Shown here one piece after another: positions 43,161 to 52,552 of a DNA stretch of 64,000 nt. Both the position numbers and the translations under genes were made by a program. Where the stretch lies: positions 1 to 64,000 of the forward strand of contig NZ_JACJTR010000003.1 in the NCBI RefSeq assembly GCF_014698795.1. The letters run 5' to 3'. The number at the start of each line of letters is the position of its first letter. The first letter of the stretch is position 1. The DNA is from Nostoc sp. FACHB-892. GTDB lineage: Bacteria; Cyanobacteriota; Cyanobacteriia; Cyanobacteriales; Nostocaceae. Below the pieces are notes generated by a model, which did not search any database, was not told the origin of the DNA, and saw nothing but the letters and a program-made list of their open reading frames with translations.

Positions 43161-43631
43161 TTATTCGATAATCGGATTTGTTAAATTAACATCTAGAATT
43201 TTCTCGGCATCTAGAACTAACAGAAATCCCTCTGGGAGCGGGTAAGCTCCTGCTAGCATCTGACGCATTCTACCTTTTAACGTTACGGGTGGGGGTTGAA
43301 AGGTGTTTTGTTCAAACTCTAAAACATCTCCCACATAATCGACCTTTAGACTGACTACTTCATGCTCAGAACACACAATGATATTAAATCCCTGCGGTTC
43401 ATCTACAAGTTTTGTAGTTGATTGTGTCTGCGGTTCGCTCATCTCTAATCGACGCTGCAAATCGATGACAGTAATAATTTGTCCACGTAAATTAATCAAT
43501 CCACAGATATCTGGTGATGCCAAAGGTACACGAGTCATTGCTTGTGGACGAATCACTTCTTGAACGTGTTGCACGTCAATACCAAAGTAAACTCCTTTGA
43601 GAAAAAATGTGCAAATTTGTTGTTCAGCCAT
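43161..43631 (-). CDS. cheW: Chemotaxis coupling protein CheW
   Basis: A 156-residue CheW from the ATG at 43631. It has [52 protein letters not shown], the usual SH3-like fold with the NLRGQI turn, and the D(Y)VGDVLE strand later. It connects the receptor to CheA. Upstream codons in frame (to 43664) lie inside cheA and are not used. The start overlaps the end of cheA by eight bases. Confidence 0.93.
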   Translation of the reverse strand: MAEQQICTFFLKGVYFGIDVQHVQEVIRPQAMTRVPLASPDICGLINLRGQIITVIDLQRRLEMSEPQTQSTTKLVDEPQGFNIIVCSEHEVVSLKVDYVGDVLEFEQNTFQPPPVTLKGRMRQMLAGAYPLPEGFLLVLDAEKILDVNLTNPIIE

Positions 43632-45876
43632 GAGTCGCCAGTTGCAGCAAATGAGGGTTAGCAATCTGAATTACAGTCTCAATGTCAAGAATTTCTGTGA
43701 TTTGTCCTTGAATTACAGCACAGAAAAGCACACCAGGTCTACTAGGAATACCTTTAATGGTTAGTGGTTCTTCCACAATATCAAGAATGCGATCAACCAC
43801 TAGCCCAACGCTGAGTTCTGAGTATGGAGAGACAATAATTATCTGGAGCGTTTCTGCATCTGTTGCCAAAGCCTCATCTTTCAAGTGATTACGTTGGCGT
43901 AGCCCGCCGTTGGCGAAGCCTCTCGTAGAGAAGGCATCACAATTGCCAAATATCTTATAAAGATCAATTAGTGGCAGAATTTGACCGTAAGACTGAAAGA
44001 CATTCTGATTACCGACTTTTTCGACAGCAGAAGCAAGAATCTCTTCGAGCCGATATGCGATCGCTAGTGGAATACCCATGCGTGCGCCTTGGGGGCCCTT
44101 AAACAGTAAAATTGTTTGGCGATCGCCTGCTTGCTCTTGGCTATTTGCAGCATTTTCGCTCAACAACTGCTTTTGTTTGGCGCTTATACCAGTTCGGTTT
44201 GCCAGACCGACAACATCAATAATTAATGCCACTGTGCCATCCCCTAAAACGGTAGCTCCTGCAAATAGGGATAGCGTCTTTAACTGTCTCCCTAAAGGTT
44301 TAACTACAATATCTTGAATGTCTTCAATTGTGTCTACGACCAGTCCAAAGCGATAATTATCAACTTGTACAATTACTAGACTGAGTGTTTCTAAGTTCCT
44401 GACAATATCCTGTTGCAATACTTCGTTGAGATAAATCAAGGGTACAAGATTACCGCGCAAGCGATACACAGGCACATCGTATAATACCTCAATGCTATTG
44501 AGTGCTTCTAGGCGTACTAGCTCTTGTAGACTCGCTTGGGGAATGGCATAGCAATAGCCTCCACTGGTAACAATCAATGCTGGAATAATTGCCAATGTTA
44601 ACGGAATCTTGATTTTGAAAGTCGTTCCTTGTCCCTGTTGGCTATAAATTTCAACCGTTCCGTTAATCTTCTCAATATTGCTCTTGACAATATCCATCCC
44701 AACCCCGCGCCCGGAAAGGTAAGTCACCTGTTCGGCAGTCGAGAAGCCAGATAAAAAAATTAAGTTCATCGCTTCTGATTCGCTCATGGTTGCAGCCTGC
44801 ATAGCGTTCACTAAACCAAGTTGCTGCGCTCGCCCTTTGAGCCGTTCTAAATTCAGACCGCGACCATCATCACCAATTTCAATATTGACTTTGCCGCTTT
44901 CGTGAAAGGCTCTGAGAAATAGCCTTCCTAAGCTTGGCTTTCCACAAGCAACCCGCTCGGCTGGTAATTCAATCCCATGATCGATGCAGTTGCGTACTAA
45001 GTGTGTCAAGGGGTCTTTAATTGTTTCAATAATACTTTTGTCTAGTTCAGTATCTGCCCCCTCCATCTCCACCTCAACTTCTTTACCGGAAGCGATCGCT
45101 AAATCGCGGGTGACGCGAGGTAACTTTTGCCAAATGGAACTAATTGGTTGCAGTCGAGTTTTCATCACCCCTTCCTGCAACTGGGCTGTAAGTAGGCTCA
45201 GGTGCTGGCAAGTAGTAGCAAAACTATTATCCTTAAATTTTGTACTAAATCCGATTATCTGATTACGAGCTAAAACGAGTTCACCCACTAGATTCATCAT
45301 CTGATCTAGCAGATTGACATTGACTCGGATATAAGCAGATTCTGATGTTGTCGTTGATATTTCTGTGAGTTCGTTATTGACAGACTCACCACCTGCTGTA
45401 TCTTTTTGTGGCGTTTGTGTATTAACAACAGGCTCATGCGAATGAGAGGGTTTTGGAGTCTGTTTCGTTTCTGACAATCGGGTTAATGCCCCGATCAGTG
45501 CTGAATAATCGCGTAGGCGCAGCCCGTCGTAGACATCGCCATCATGCTTTGTAGCTTGAATTTGAGACAGGATTTGCCGAATGCTGTCAACTGTTTGTAG
45601 TAAAGTACTAATAATGTCAGGGGTGATTGCGATCGTGCGATCGCGCAGACACGAGAGCAAATTCTCTCCAGCATGAGCAAGTGATTCCAAATTAGGAAAC
45701 GGTAAAAAGCCGCAATTCCCTTTAAGCGTATGGAGTGAGCGATAAATCCGAACTAATGCTTCTCCATCACTAGATGCTTTCTCTAGCTCAATAATATCGC
45801 CTTCAATTTGATTCAAGTTCTCATAGCTTTCAACAAGAAATGCTTCTATATCATCGTCAATTTCATTTAACTCCAT
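43624..45876 (-). CDS. cheA: Chemotaxis histidine kinase CheA with two CheW domains
   Basis: A 750-residue CheA. The Hpt domain (residues 1-105) has the phosphorylated His49 in IYRSLHTLKGNCGF. Then come a dimerisation region (VNLLDQMMNLVGELVLARNQI) and the HATPase with LVRNCIDHGIE, DDGRGLN and GRGVGMDIVKSNIEKINGTV. Two CheW-like domains follow (about 465-600 and 608-745). There is no receiver. Residues 113-122 and about 648-661 are encoded by GC-rich dispersed repeats inserted in frame, the first in the Hpt linker, the second inside the last CheW domain. Confidence 0.94.
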   Translation of the reverse strand: MELNEIDDDIEAFLVESYENLNQIEGDIIELEKASSDGEALVRIYRSLHTLKGNCGFLPFPNLESLAHAGENLLSCLRDRTIAITPDIISTLLQTVDSIRQILSQIQATKHDGDVYDGLRLRDYSALIGALTRLSETKQTPKPSHSHEPVVNTQTPQKDTAGGESVNNELTEISTTTSESAYIRVNVNLLDQMMNLVGELVLARNQIIGFSTKFKDNSFATTCQHLSLLTAQLQEGVMKTRLQPISSIWQKLPRVTRDLAIASGKEVEVEMEGADTELDKSIIETIKDPLTHLVRNCIDHGIELPAERVACGKPSLGRLFLRAFHESGKVNIEIGDDGRGLNLERLKGRAQQLGLVNAMQAATMSESEAMNLIFLSGFSTAEQVTYLSGRGVGMDIVKSNIEKINGTVEIYSQQGQGTTFKIKIPLTLAIIPALIVTSGGYCYAIPQASLQELVRLEALNSIEVLYDVPVYRLRGNLVPLIYLNEVLQQDIVRNLETLSLVIVQVDNYRFGLVVDTIEDIQDIVVKPLGRQLKTLSLFAGATVLGDGTVALIIDVVGLANRTGISAKQKQLLSENAANSQEQAGDRQTILLFKGPQGARMGIPLAIAYRLEEILASAVEKVGNQNVFQSYGQILPLIDLYKIFGNCDAFSTRGFANGGLRQRNHLKDEALATDAETLQIIIVSPYSELSVGLVVDRILDIVEEPLTIKGIPSRPGVLFCAVIQGQITEILDIETVIQIANPHLLQLATHG
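43896..43935. repeat. Dispersed repeat in frame within the last CheW domain of cheA
   Basis: The plus strand reads GCGTAGCCCGCCGTTGGCGA followed by AGCCTCTCGTAGAGAAGGC, a GC-rich repeat type found throughout Nostocales. It adds about 13 residues (AFSTRGFANGGLR) without breaking the frame. Confidence 0.65.
45511..45539. repeat. Dispersed repeat in frame within the cheA linker
   Basis: The minus strand reads GCGATGTCTACGACGGGCTG followed by CGCCTACGC. It matches the insert at 26099-26128 except for one inserted or changed position. It encodes GDVYDGLRLR at residues 113-122 of CheA. Confidence 0.75.
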
Positions 45877-46495
45877 CGGTTAATAAAGTAAAAATTTATA
45901 TATCTTATATTTTAATACTAATTTAATATTAAACCTCAGCAATCTCTATCTAAAGAGAGATGTTTGTATTTTTTCAGGCTGAAGACATAATATTTACCTT
46001 AATGATATAGTTGAGAGATAGGCAATGTTATCGTTGCTATTCAACTTAAAGTTTCAAAAATGGTCGTCGTCAAGACAGACAATCTTAACAAGTGCAAACA
46101 ATGCAATCATCAGTTTCTCAAATCCTAACAACCTTGGTAATACTCAAACCATGTCAAGCAGCTATGCCTCAAAATGCATCTTAATGGCATGAGCCTGCGA
46201 GAAATCGACCGTCTAACCGATATCCACCACACAATAATTTTGCATTGGCAAAGGATAAGAAAGCTGGCATTAGATCGGATTTCAAACACTTAACAAATTT
46301 TAAAAGCTTCTATTATTAATAATTTTAGCTCCACAGCATTATAGTTTCAGCGAGTTTGATAATTTTTCCGAAACTATTATTGATAATTGTAAAATTATAT
46401 TTATTTATTCTTTAATTTATTCATTTCAATTAATAATATAGGCTAATTAGTCTAAATCGAAAATTATTAAGCTAAAGCATAAAAGGACAAAACTG
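45877..46495. other. Divergent region between cheA and cheY
   Basis: 619 bases between the two transcription units of the chemosensory locus. It contains an IS1-type transposase remnant (46059-46293). The rest is AT-rich. Promoters for both directions must lie here but none stands out. Confidence 0.5.
46059..46293 (+). pseudogene. IS1-family InsA-type transposase remnant
   Basis: In shifting frames the segment encodes NGRRQDRQS, then KCKQCNHQFL (the zinc-finger of InsA), then LCLKMHLNGMSLREIDRLTDIHHTIILHW (helix-turn-helix) ending QRIRKLALDRISNT. The pattern matches the first ORF of cyanobacterial IS1-family elements. The reading frame is broken, and no second ORF or inverted repeats were found, so only a scar remains. 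Confidence 0.7.
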
Positions 46496-46861
46496 ATGGC
46501 AATGGTTTTGATTATCGATGATGCAGCTTTTTCTCGCAGAATGATTCGTAAGTTTCTGCAAATCGATGGTTATGAAATTATCGAAGCAGCTAATGGGCGT
46601 GAGGGATTAGAAATGGTTGATAACCATAAGCCAAATTGTGTATTAGTGGATCTTTTAATGCCAGATATGAATGGGTTTGAATTTTTGAAAGCTATGCAAG
46701 ATAAAGAATTAAAAATTCCGACCATTATCATTTCTGCCGATATCCAAGAAGGGGCACGCAATCAAAGCTATAACCTGGGCGCAGTCAACTTTATTAATAA
46801 ACCGCCGAAAGAAAGTGAATTGCGAAAGGCAGTCCAGGAAGTTATTGATACCAAGGAATAA
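46496..46861 (+). CDS. cheY: CheY-type single-domain response regulator
   Basis: A 121-residue receiver with the acidic pair Asp8/Asp9 (LIIDDAAFSRRMIRKFL), phosphoacceptor Asp52 (VLVDLLMPDMNGFEFL), Ser80 and Lys102 (FINKPP). It lacks an output domain and so would act by binding a motor or partner protein. It starts the plus-strand half of the locus with AAAGGA upstream, and cheC follows six bases after its stop. Confidence 0.92.
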   Translation: MAMVLIIDDAAFSRRMIRKFLQIDGYEIIEAANGREGLEMVDNHKPNCVLVDLLMPDMNGFEFLKAMQDKELKIPTIIISADIQEGARNQSYNLGAVNFINKPPKESELRKAVQEVIDTKE

Positions 46862-46867
46862 GTTTTC

Positions 46868-47458
46868 ATGAATGTGACAGCAGAAGAACTAGATGCCCTA
46901 CAAGAGTTAATTAATATTGGAGTTGGTCGAGCAGCAAGTCTACTTAATGAAATGGTTGACTCTCACATTCGTCTGAAAATTCCGGTTGTTAAAGTCTTAA
47001 CTGCTAACGAAGCATATCAAGAATTAACAAAACGATTTCAGGATGATACTTTGGCAGCTGTAAAACTACGCTTTGCAGGCTCTTTTTATGGCACTGCTAG
47101 CTTAATTTTTCCAACTGAAAGCGCATCAACATTGGTTGCAGTGCTTACAGGTGAAAAGCCAGGATCGGCTGACCTAGATGCAGTTAAAATTGGCACACTG
47201 AGCGAGATTGGGAACATTGTTATAAATGGGGTAATGGGTTCACTCAGTAATGTGCTAAAAAGGCATCTAAACTATACATTGCCCGTTTATTTAGAAGATA
47301 CTCTTGAAAATTTATTATTATCTGCATACGAAAGCGATTCAAAAATATTACTGGCACAAGCTAGTTTCACAATTGAACGCTTAGAAATTATCGGAGATAT
47401 TATTTTAATATTTCTGGTCGGCACTTTTGATGCGCTCATCAATGCAATGAATGAGTAA
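46868..47458 (+). CDS. cheC: CheC-family CheY-P phosphatase
   Basis: A 196-residue CheC/CheX-like protein. Both phosphatase helices are present: EELDALQELINIGVGRAA (E-x2-N) and TLSEIGNIVINGVMG (E-x2-N). Between them lies the dimerisation strand region, with FAGSFYGTASLIFP. CheC dephosphorylates CheY-P, which here is encoded directly upstream. The gap to cheY is six bases, so the two are certainly co-transcribed. Confidence 0.9.
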   Translation: MNVTAEELDALQELINIGVGRAASLLNEMVDSHIRLKIPVVKVLTANEAYQELTKRFQDDTLAAVKLRFAGSFYGTASLIFPTESASTLVAVLTGEKPGSADLDAVKIGTLSEIGNIVINGVMGSLSNVLKRHLNYTLPVYLEDTLENLLLSAYESDSKILLAQASFTIERLEIIGDIILIFLVGTFDALINAMNE

Positions 47459-47530
47459 AATCGGAATAATCCAATAATATAATTATAGTAAAAATAATTT
47501 AAATAAATCTTAAAAAAAATTGATAACGCA

Positions 47531-49144
47531 ATGAATATAATTGAACAAGCTCAGGAAAAATTTAGCCTTTTAGATAAAATTCCCTTAGGAGCTTTTGTTC
47601 TACAATCAGATTATATTGTTATCTTCTGGAACTCCTGTTTAGAGGAATGGACAAAAATTCCGAAAAGTAAAATTTTGGGAATTTCTATTCAGGAATATTT
47701 TCCTCATCTGAATCAACCTCGTTACGCTAGCCGTTTGTACCAAATTTTTCAAGGCGGGCCTCCGACAATTTTTTCTTCTCAACTGCATAAATATATCATT
47801 CCAGTACCTCTATCCAAAGATAAATACCGCATTCAACACACAACTGTTACTGCTGTATCTGCGTTGCATGGAGATGGATTTTATGCTCTTTTTTCAATTG
47901 AAGATTTGACAGATTTAACATTCCGAGTTCAGGAATATAAAAACCTCCGCGATCAGGCTCTAGCAATAGCAGAAGAACGCCAACTAGCTAAAGAAGTTGC
48001 TGAGAAAGCAAACCGTATAAAAGATGAATTTTTAGCAATTGTTTCTCATGAACTTCGTTCTCCTCTTAATCCAATTTTGGGGTGGGCAAAGCTACTAAAA
48101 AATCGCTCATTAAACGAAGCTACTACTGTGCGTGCCCTGGAAACCATCGAACGAAATGCTGAATTACAGGCTCAGTTGATTGAAGATTTGTTAGATATCT
48201 CTCGCATTCTCCAGGGCAAGTTAGCACTTAATTTAGAAAGGGTTAATCTTGTTTTTACTGTTCAAGCTGCTTTAGAAACAGTGCAATTAGCAGCAGAAGC
48301 AAAGTCCGTTCAAATTAATGTTCATTTGGATACAGGAATCGGACAGGTAAAGGGTGATAGTAGCCGTATTCAACAAATTATTTGGAATTTGCTCTCTAAC
48401 GCCGTTAAATTCACACCATCCGGCGGACAGGTAGAAGTCTACTTAAAACAGATTAATTCTGAGGTACAGCTGAGAGTTAGTGACACAGGTAAAGGTATTA
48501 GTCCTGACTTTCTGCCATACGTATTTGAGTATTTCCGTCAGGCAGATAGTAGTACAACCCGAAGTTTTGGTGGACTAGGACTTGGTCTAGCGATTGTGCG
48601 CCAACTTGTCGAGTTACATGGCGGTACAGTTTCAGCAGAGAGCTTAGGAGAAGGACAAGGCGCGACGTTTACAGTTTGCCTACCCGTATTTCAACATTTG
48701 GAATTAGGAAAGGAAAATAACAATTTATCAGATGATTTGTATCCATCCTGTATGCTTTATGCTCCACTAGAAGGAATACGTTTGTTAATTGTAGATGATA
48801 ACGCTGATACGCGTGAGTTTCTGGCTTTTTTATTAGAACAGCAGGGAGCAATCGTGACGATCGCAGCATCTGCCAATGAAGCACTGACTGCAATTATGCA
48901 GTCAAAGCCAGATTTGCTGTTAAGCGATTTAGGTATGCCAGATGTTGACGGTTATACTTTGATCAGAAAGTTACGAGCAATGCCCGCCAATTTAGGTGGA
49001 CAAATTCCCGCGATCGCTCTCAGTGCTTACGCCGCAGAAACCACACAAAAACAAGTTTTTACAGCCGGATTTCAACTCCATATTGCGAAACCAGCCGATC
49101 CTGCTAAACTGGTAGCTGCGATCGCAGCACTTGTTAGGAACTAA
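47531..49144 (+). CDS. Hybrid sensor histidine kinase (PAS-HisKA-HATPase-REC)
   Basis: A 537-residue soluble kinase. An N-terminal PAS-like domain (residues about 10-130; AFVLQSDYIVIFWNSCLEEWTKI) is followed by a coiled coil, HisKA with FLAIVSHELRSPLNPILGWAKLL (His173), and HATPase with NLLSNAVKFTPSGG, DTGKGIS and GGLGLGLAIVRQLVELHGG. The C-terminal receiver has DDNADTREFL and SDLGMPDVDGYTL. It has no membrane segment. It lies 72 bases after cheC and may feed the same output. Confidence 0.93.
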   Translation: MNIIEQAQEKFSLLDKIPLGAFVLQSDYIVIFWNSCLEEWTKIPKSKILGISIQEYFPHLNQPRYASRLYQIFQGGPPTIFSSQLHKYIIPVPLSKDKYRIQHTTVTAVSALHGDGFYALFSIEDLTDLTFRVQEYKNLRDQALAIAEERQLAKEVAEKANRIKDEFLAIVSHELRSPLNPILGWAKLLKNRSLNEATTVRALETIERNAELQAQLIEDLLDISRILQGKLALNLERVNLVFTVQAALETVQLAAEAKSVQINVHLDTGIGQVKGDSSRIQQIIWNLLSNAVKFTPSGGQVEVYLKQINSEVQLRVSDTGKGISPDFLPYVFEYFRQADSSTTRSFGGLGLGLAIVRQLVELHGGTVSAESLGEGQGATFTVCLPVFQHLELGKENNNLSDDLYPSCMLYAPLEGIRLLIVDDNADTREFLAFLLEQQGAIVTIAASANEALTAIMQSKPDLLLSDLGMPDVDGYTLIRKLRAMPANLGGQIPAIALSAYAAETTQKQVFTAGFQLHIAKPADPAKLVAAIAALVRN

Positions 49145-49714
49145 TGTATCCAAGTAGCAGGAATCGCCTGTAGCGATCGCTGGTACTACCGTCGATAAAT
49201 TTAAGAATGACCCCCAGCAGTTTTGATTATAAGTGAAGAATTTTTACAAAATATAGATACTCTGCATAAAAACAATAAGTAACCTTGATTCATACTTAAC
49301 GTTAACATTTCAAAAGTATAGATTTTGCAGTTTACGGACAGGTACTAATAAACACTGTTAAATAATTTATGTAGAATTTTAAATTCCAGATTTTAGAAGT
49401 CAAAATAACAAGGCTTTGAAATCTAAATTTAATAATTTTATTGCAATCATTCAACTATTACCACATAGTTTTGTAGGTATTATTGATTGCGACGACTAAC
49501 TATTAAACGCTTACAAGTTTATTAATTTTTATACTTGTGTCAAAGTTGTATAAGATGATTTAGCGAATGTTGTTTTGTACAACAATCATATGAATACTTT
49601 TAAAGTGCTATTGCAGTTTTCAAAATTAAATGCCAAGCTTGCTGAGTAAGTTATCTAGGGAAATATAGCTAACTTACTTGTTATTGTTCTTACTTTAAAC
49701 TTGGATAAACATTT
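49145..49714. other. AT-rich intergenic region before the lipoxygenase gene
   Basis: 570 bases with one HIP1 palindrome near 49174 and no open frame or recognisable element. It may hold the lipoxygenase promoter, but I cannot locate one with confidence. Confidence 0.4.
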
Positions 49715-51358
49715 ATGAAACCATGCCTTCCCCAAAATGATACTGACCCTACGAAACGCAAAAGTTTGCTAGAGCGCAACCAAGGAGAGTATGAATTTGA
49801 TCACGACTTTTTAGCGCCTATGGCGATGCTTAAAGATGTACCCTTTAGCGAAAATTTTTCTACTAAGTATATTGCTGAACGCACAGTAGAGTCGGCAGAG
49901 CTTCCAATAAATATGTTGGCGGTTAAAACCCGTTCTTTATGGGATCCTTTAGATGAATTGCAAGACTATGAAGACTATTTTCCAGTTTTGCCTAGACCTA
50001 ATGTCATCAAAACATACCAAACTGATGACTCTTTTTGTGAACAACGGCTTTGTGGGGTAAATCCTCTTGTTTTACGCCGAATTCAGCAGATGCCACCTGG
50101 CTTTGCATTTACCATTTTAGAACTGCAAGAAAAGTTTGGTGACTCTATCAACTTAGTAGAAAAGCTTGCAAATGGAAATTTATATGTAGCTGATTATAGA
50201 GCGCTTGCATTTGTTAAAGGAGGTAATTACGAGAGAGGTAAAAAGTATTTACCAACCCCTATAGCTTTCTTTTGTTGGCGCAGTTCTGGTTTTAGCGATC
50301 GCGGTCAACTTGTACCTATTGCTATCCAAATAAACCCTACAGATGGTAAACAGAGTCAGCTAATTACACCTTTTGATAGCCCTTTAACCTGGTTTCATGC
50401 CAAGCTTTGTGTTCAAATTGCTGATGCTAACCATCATGAAATGAGTAGCCATCTTTGCCGAACTCACTTTGTTATGGAACCCTTTGCTATTGTCACAGCC
50501 CGTCAACTAGCCGAAAACCATCCCCTCAACTTACTACTAAAACCCCACTTCCGTTTCATGTTGGCTAATAATGACTTAGCACGTAAGCGCCTAGTTAATA
50601 GAGGCGGCCCTGTTGACGAATTGCTAGCTGGAACTTTGCAAGAGTCATTACAAATTGTCGTCAACGCCTATGAAGAATGGAGCTTAGATCAGTTTTCTTT
50701 ACCTACTGAACTAAAAAATCGGGGTGTGGATGATCCAGATAAGTTACCTCACTATCCTTATCGAGACGATGGTTTGCTATTATGGAATGCAATTAAAAAG
50801 TTTGTGTCTGAATACTTGAAGCTATACTACAAAACTCCTCAAGACTTAACAGCAGACTTTGAATTACAAGCTTGGGCGCAGGAATTAGTTTCCCAATCAG
50901 GCGGACGAGTCAAGGGTGTTCCTAACCGCATCGAAACATTAAACCAATTAGTTGACATTGCTACTGCGGTTATCTTCACCTGTGGACCGCAGCACGCTGC
51001 TGTTAACTATCCGCAATATGAATATATGACTTTTATGCCCAATATGCCCCTTGCTGCTTATAGACAAATGACAGCAGAAGGCACTATTCCTGACCGCAAA
51101 AGCCTATTATCATGTCTACCACCGTCGAAGCAAACTGCTGACCAATTGTCGATTTTATTCATTCTGTCAGCCTACCGTTATGACAGACTAGGCTACTATG
51201 ACAATAAGTTTGTAGACCCAGAGGCTCAAGATATTTTAGTTACATTTCAGCAGGAGTTGAACGAAGTAGAGCGTAAAATTGAGTTGAACAACAAGAGTCG
51301 TTTAATAAATTACAACTATCTGAAACCAAGGCTTGTTACCAATAGCATCAGCGTATAA
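49715..51358 (+). CDS. Lipoxygenase (fatty acid dioxygenase)
   Basis: A 547-residue catalytic lipoxygenase without an N-terminal PLAT domain. It oxygenates polyunsaturated fatty acids to hydroperoxides. Iron ligands are His241 and His246 (HHEMSSHLCRTH), His427 and Asn431 (CGPQHAAVNYPQYEYM) and the C-terminal carboxylate. The expected terminal Ile is Val here (NSISV), a residue otherwise known from fungal manganese lipoxygenases. The first 60 residues are polar. The regio- and stereospecificity cannot be told by eye. Confidence 0.93.
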   Translation: MKPCLPQNDTDPTKRKSLLERNQGEYEFDHDFLAPMAMLKDVPFSENFSTKYIAERTVESAELPINMLAVKTRSLWDPLDELQDYEDYFPVLPRPNVIKTYQTDDSFCEQRLCGVNPLVLRRIQQMPPGFAFTILELQEKFGDSINLVEKLANGNLYVADYRALAFVKGGNYERGKKYLPTPIAFFCWRSSGFSDRGQLVPIAIQINPTDGKQSQLITPFDSPLTWFHAKLCVQIADANHHEMSSHLCRTHFVMEPFAIVTARQLAENHPLNLLLKPHFRFMLANNDLARKRLVNRGGPVDELLAGTLQESLQIVVNAYEEWSLDQFSLPTELKNRGVDDPDKLPHYPYRDDGLLLWNAIKKFVSEYLKLYYKTPQDLTADFELQAWAQELVSQSGGRVKGVPNRIETLNQLVDIATAVIFTCGPQHAAVNYPQYEYMTFMPNMPLAAYRQMTAEGTIPDRKSLLSCLPPSKQTADQLSILFILSAYRYDRLGYYDNKFVDPEAQDILVTFQQELNEVERKIELNNKSRLINYNYLKPRLVTNSISV

Positions 51359-51597
51359 CTGAATAGTATTTCATTTAACGGAATTCCGGAAGTCCCTACT
51401 CTCGACTCTTAGCTCGACTTCATCCAAAATTAAGAGCTTGGTTCTTTTAATACGGTAAAACCCTAGCTTTTTGGCAAAAACTTTTTCCATGTGAAAACTA
51501 AAAAGTAAAACTACTGTTTTACAAAGCTTTCTGCGTCAGCTTGAGCGTTGCCAGAAAATCGATAAGGTCGAGCTTAGTAGTCTTTTTATTTAACTAA

Positions 51598-52485
51598 TTA
51601 TAAATTTCTAAAATCAATCATTGTCTGACGATAAGCATCTGACAATCCTGTATCAAAACACTTACCTTTAACAACATATCCTGTCATTCCCTCTTCCTGA
51701 CACAATCTCTCAAGACAAGAAGTTAACTGAAATTCACCTCGTTCTCGAAAATTTTGGTTGATATGTTCTGCTAGAAAGTCAAAAATTTTCGGTGTAAGTA
51801 AATATAAACCGAATATACATAAAAACTCATTTTCTGCCATTCCCTCTACACGTAAATGCTGTTGTGCATACTCAATAGTAGGTTTTTCATAAAGTTGTGT
51901 AACTTCTATAATCGAGTTTAACTCTTGCCAAACTCCTGTTACACACCCGGCTGTATGAAGAATTTCTGCTGGCTTTGTAGTTAAGCTAACAACACTTTGA
52001 TTAACTTGTGTATAAACATTTAAAACTTGACTAGCACAAGATTTTTCAATGTCAGATGCATAAATGTGGTCGCCTAACATGAGCAAAAACGGCTCATTTT
52101 GCACCCAATCCTTGGCACAAAATACCGCATGACCATAGCCTAATTGCTCCTCTTGCAATAATATGGTAATTCTACTACCTAAATCTTCAAGATATCGGCT
52201 ATATTCTTGATTTTGCGGTGAAAGTTTATCGAAAAATTCTTTTTTAGGTGGATTTTTTAATAAATTTTCAAATATTTCTCTATCATCCGGCTGCGCCACA
52301 ATCCCAACTTCTGTAATTCCAGCACTTATTGCTTCTTCAATAATTGCGAGAATGACCGGTTTTGCCCTACCATCTCGATCAATGATCGGGAAAAGTTCTT
52401 TTTTCACAACTTTGGTAGCTGGAAACAAACGAGTGCCAAAACCAGCTACTGGAATCACAGCTTTTCTAACTTTATTTTTTTGCAT
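51598..52485 (-). CDS. galU: UTP-glucose-1-phosphate uridylyltransferase (GalU-like)
   Basis: A 295-residue nucleotidyltransferase making UDP-glucose. It has KAVIPVAGFGTRLFPATKVVKKELFPIID (nucleotide-binding loop and catalytic lysine region), EVGIVAQPDDREIFENLL and GYGHAVFCAKDWVQNEPFLLMLGDH. The sequence departs from enterobacterial GalU in some positions, so preference for another nucleotide sugar cannot be excluded. It would supply UDP-glucose for glycolipids and polysaccharide. The start follows GAGGAGTAACGATTT. Confidence 0.88.
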   Translation of the reverse strand: MQKNKVRKAVIPVAGFGTRLFPATKVVKKELFPIIDRDGRAKPVILAIIEEAISAGITEVGIVAQPDDREIFENLLKNPPKKEFFDKLSPQNQEYSRYLEDLGSRITILLQEEQLGYGHAVFCAKDWVQNEPFLLMLGDHIYASDIEKSCASQVLNVYTQVNQSVVSLTTKPAEILHTAGCVTGVWQELNSIIEVTQLYEKPTIEYAQQHLRVEGMAENEFLCIFGLYLLTPKIFDFLAEHINQNFRERGEFQLTSCLERLCQEEGMTGYVVKGKCFDTGLSDAYRQTMIDFRNL

Positions 52486-52552
52486 AAATCGTTACTCCTC
52501 ATCAGCTTTAAACCTCCCCTCCTCTCTGCGTCCTCCGCGCCTCTGCGGTTTG

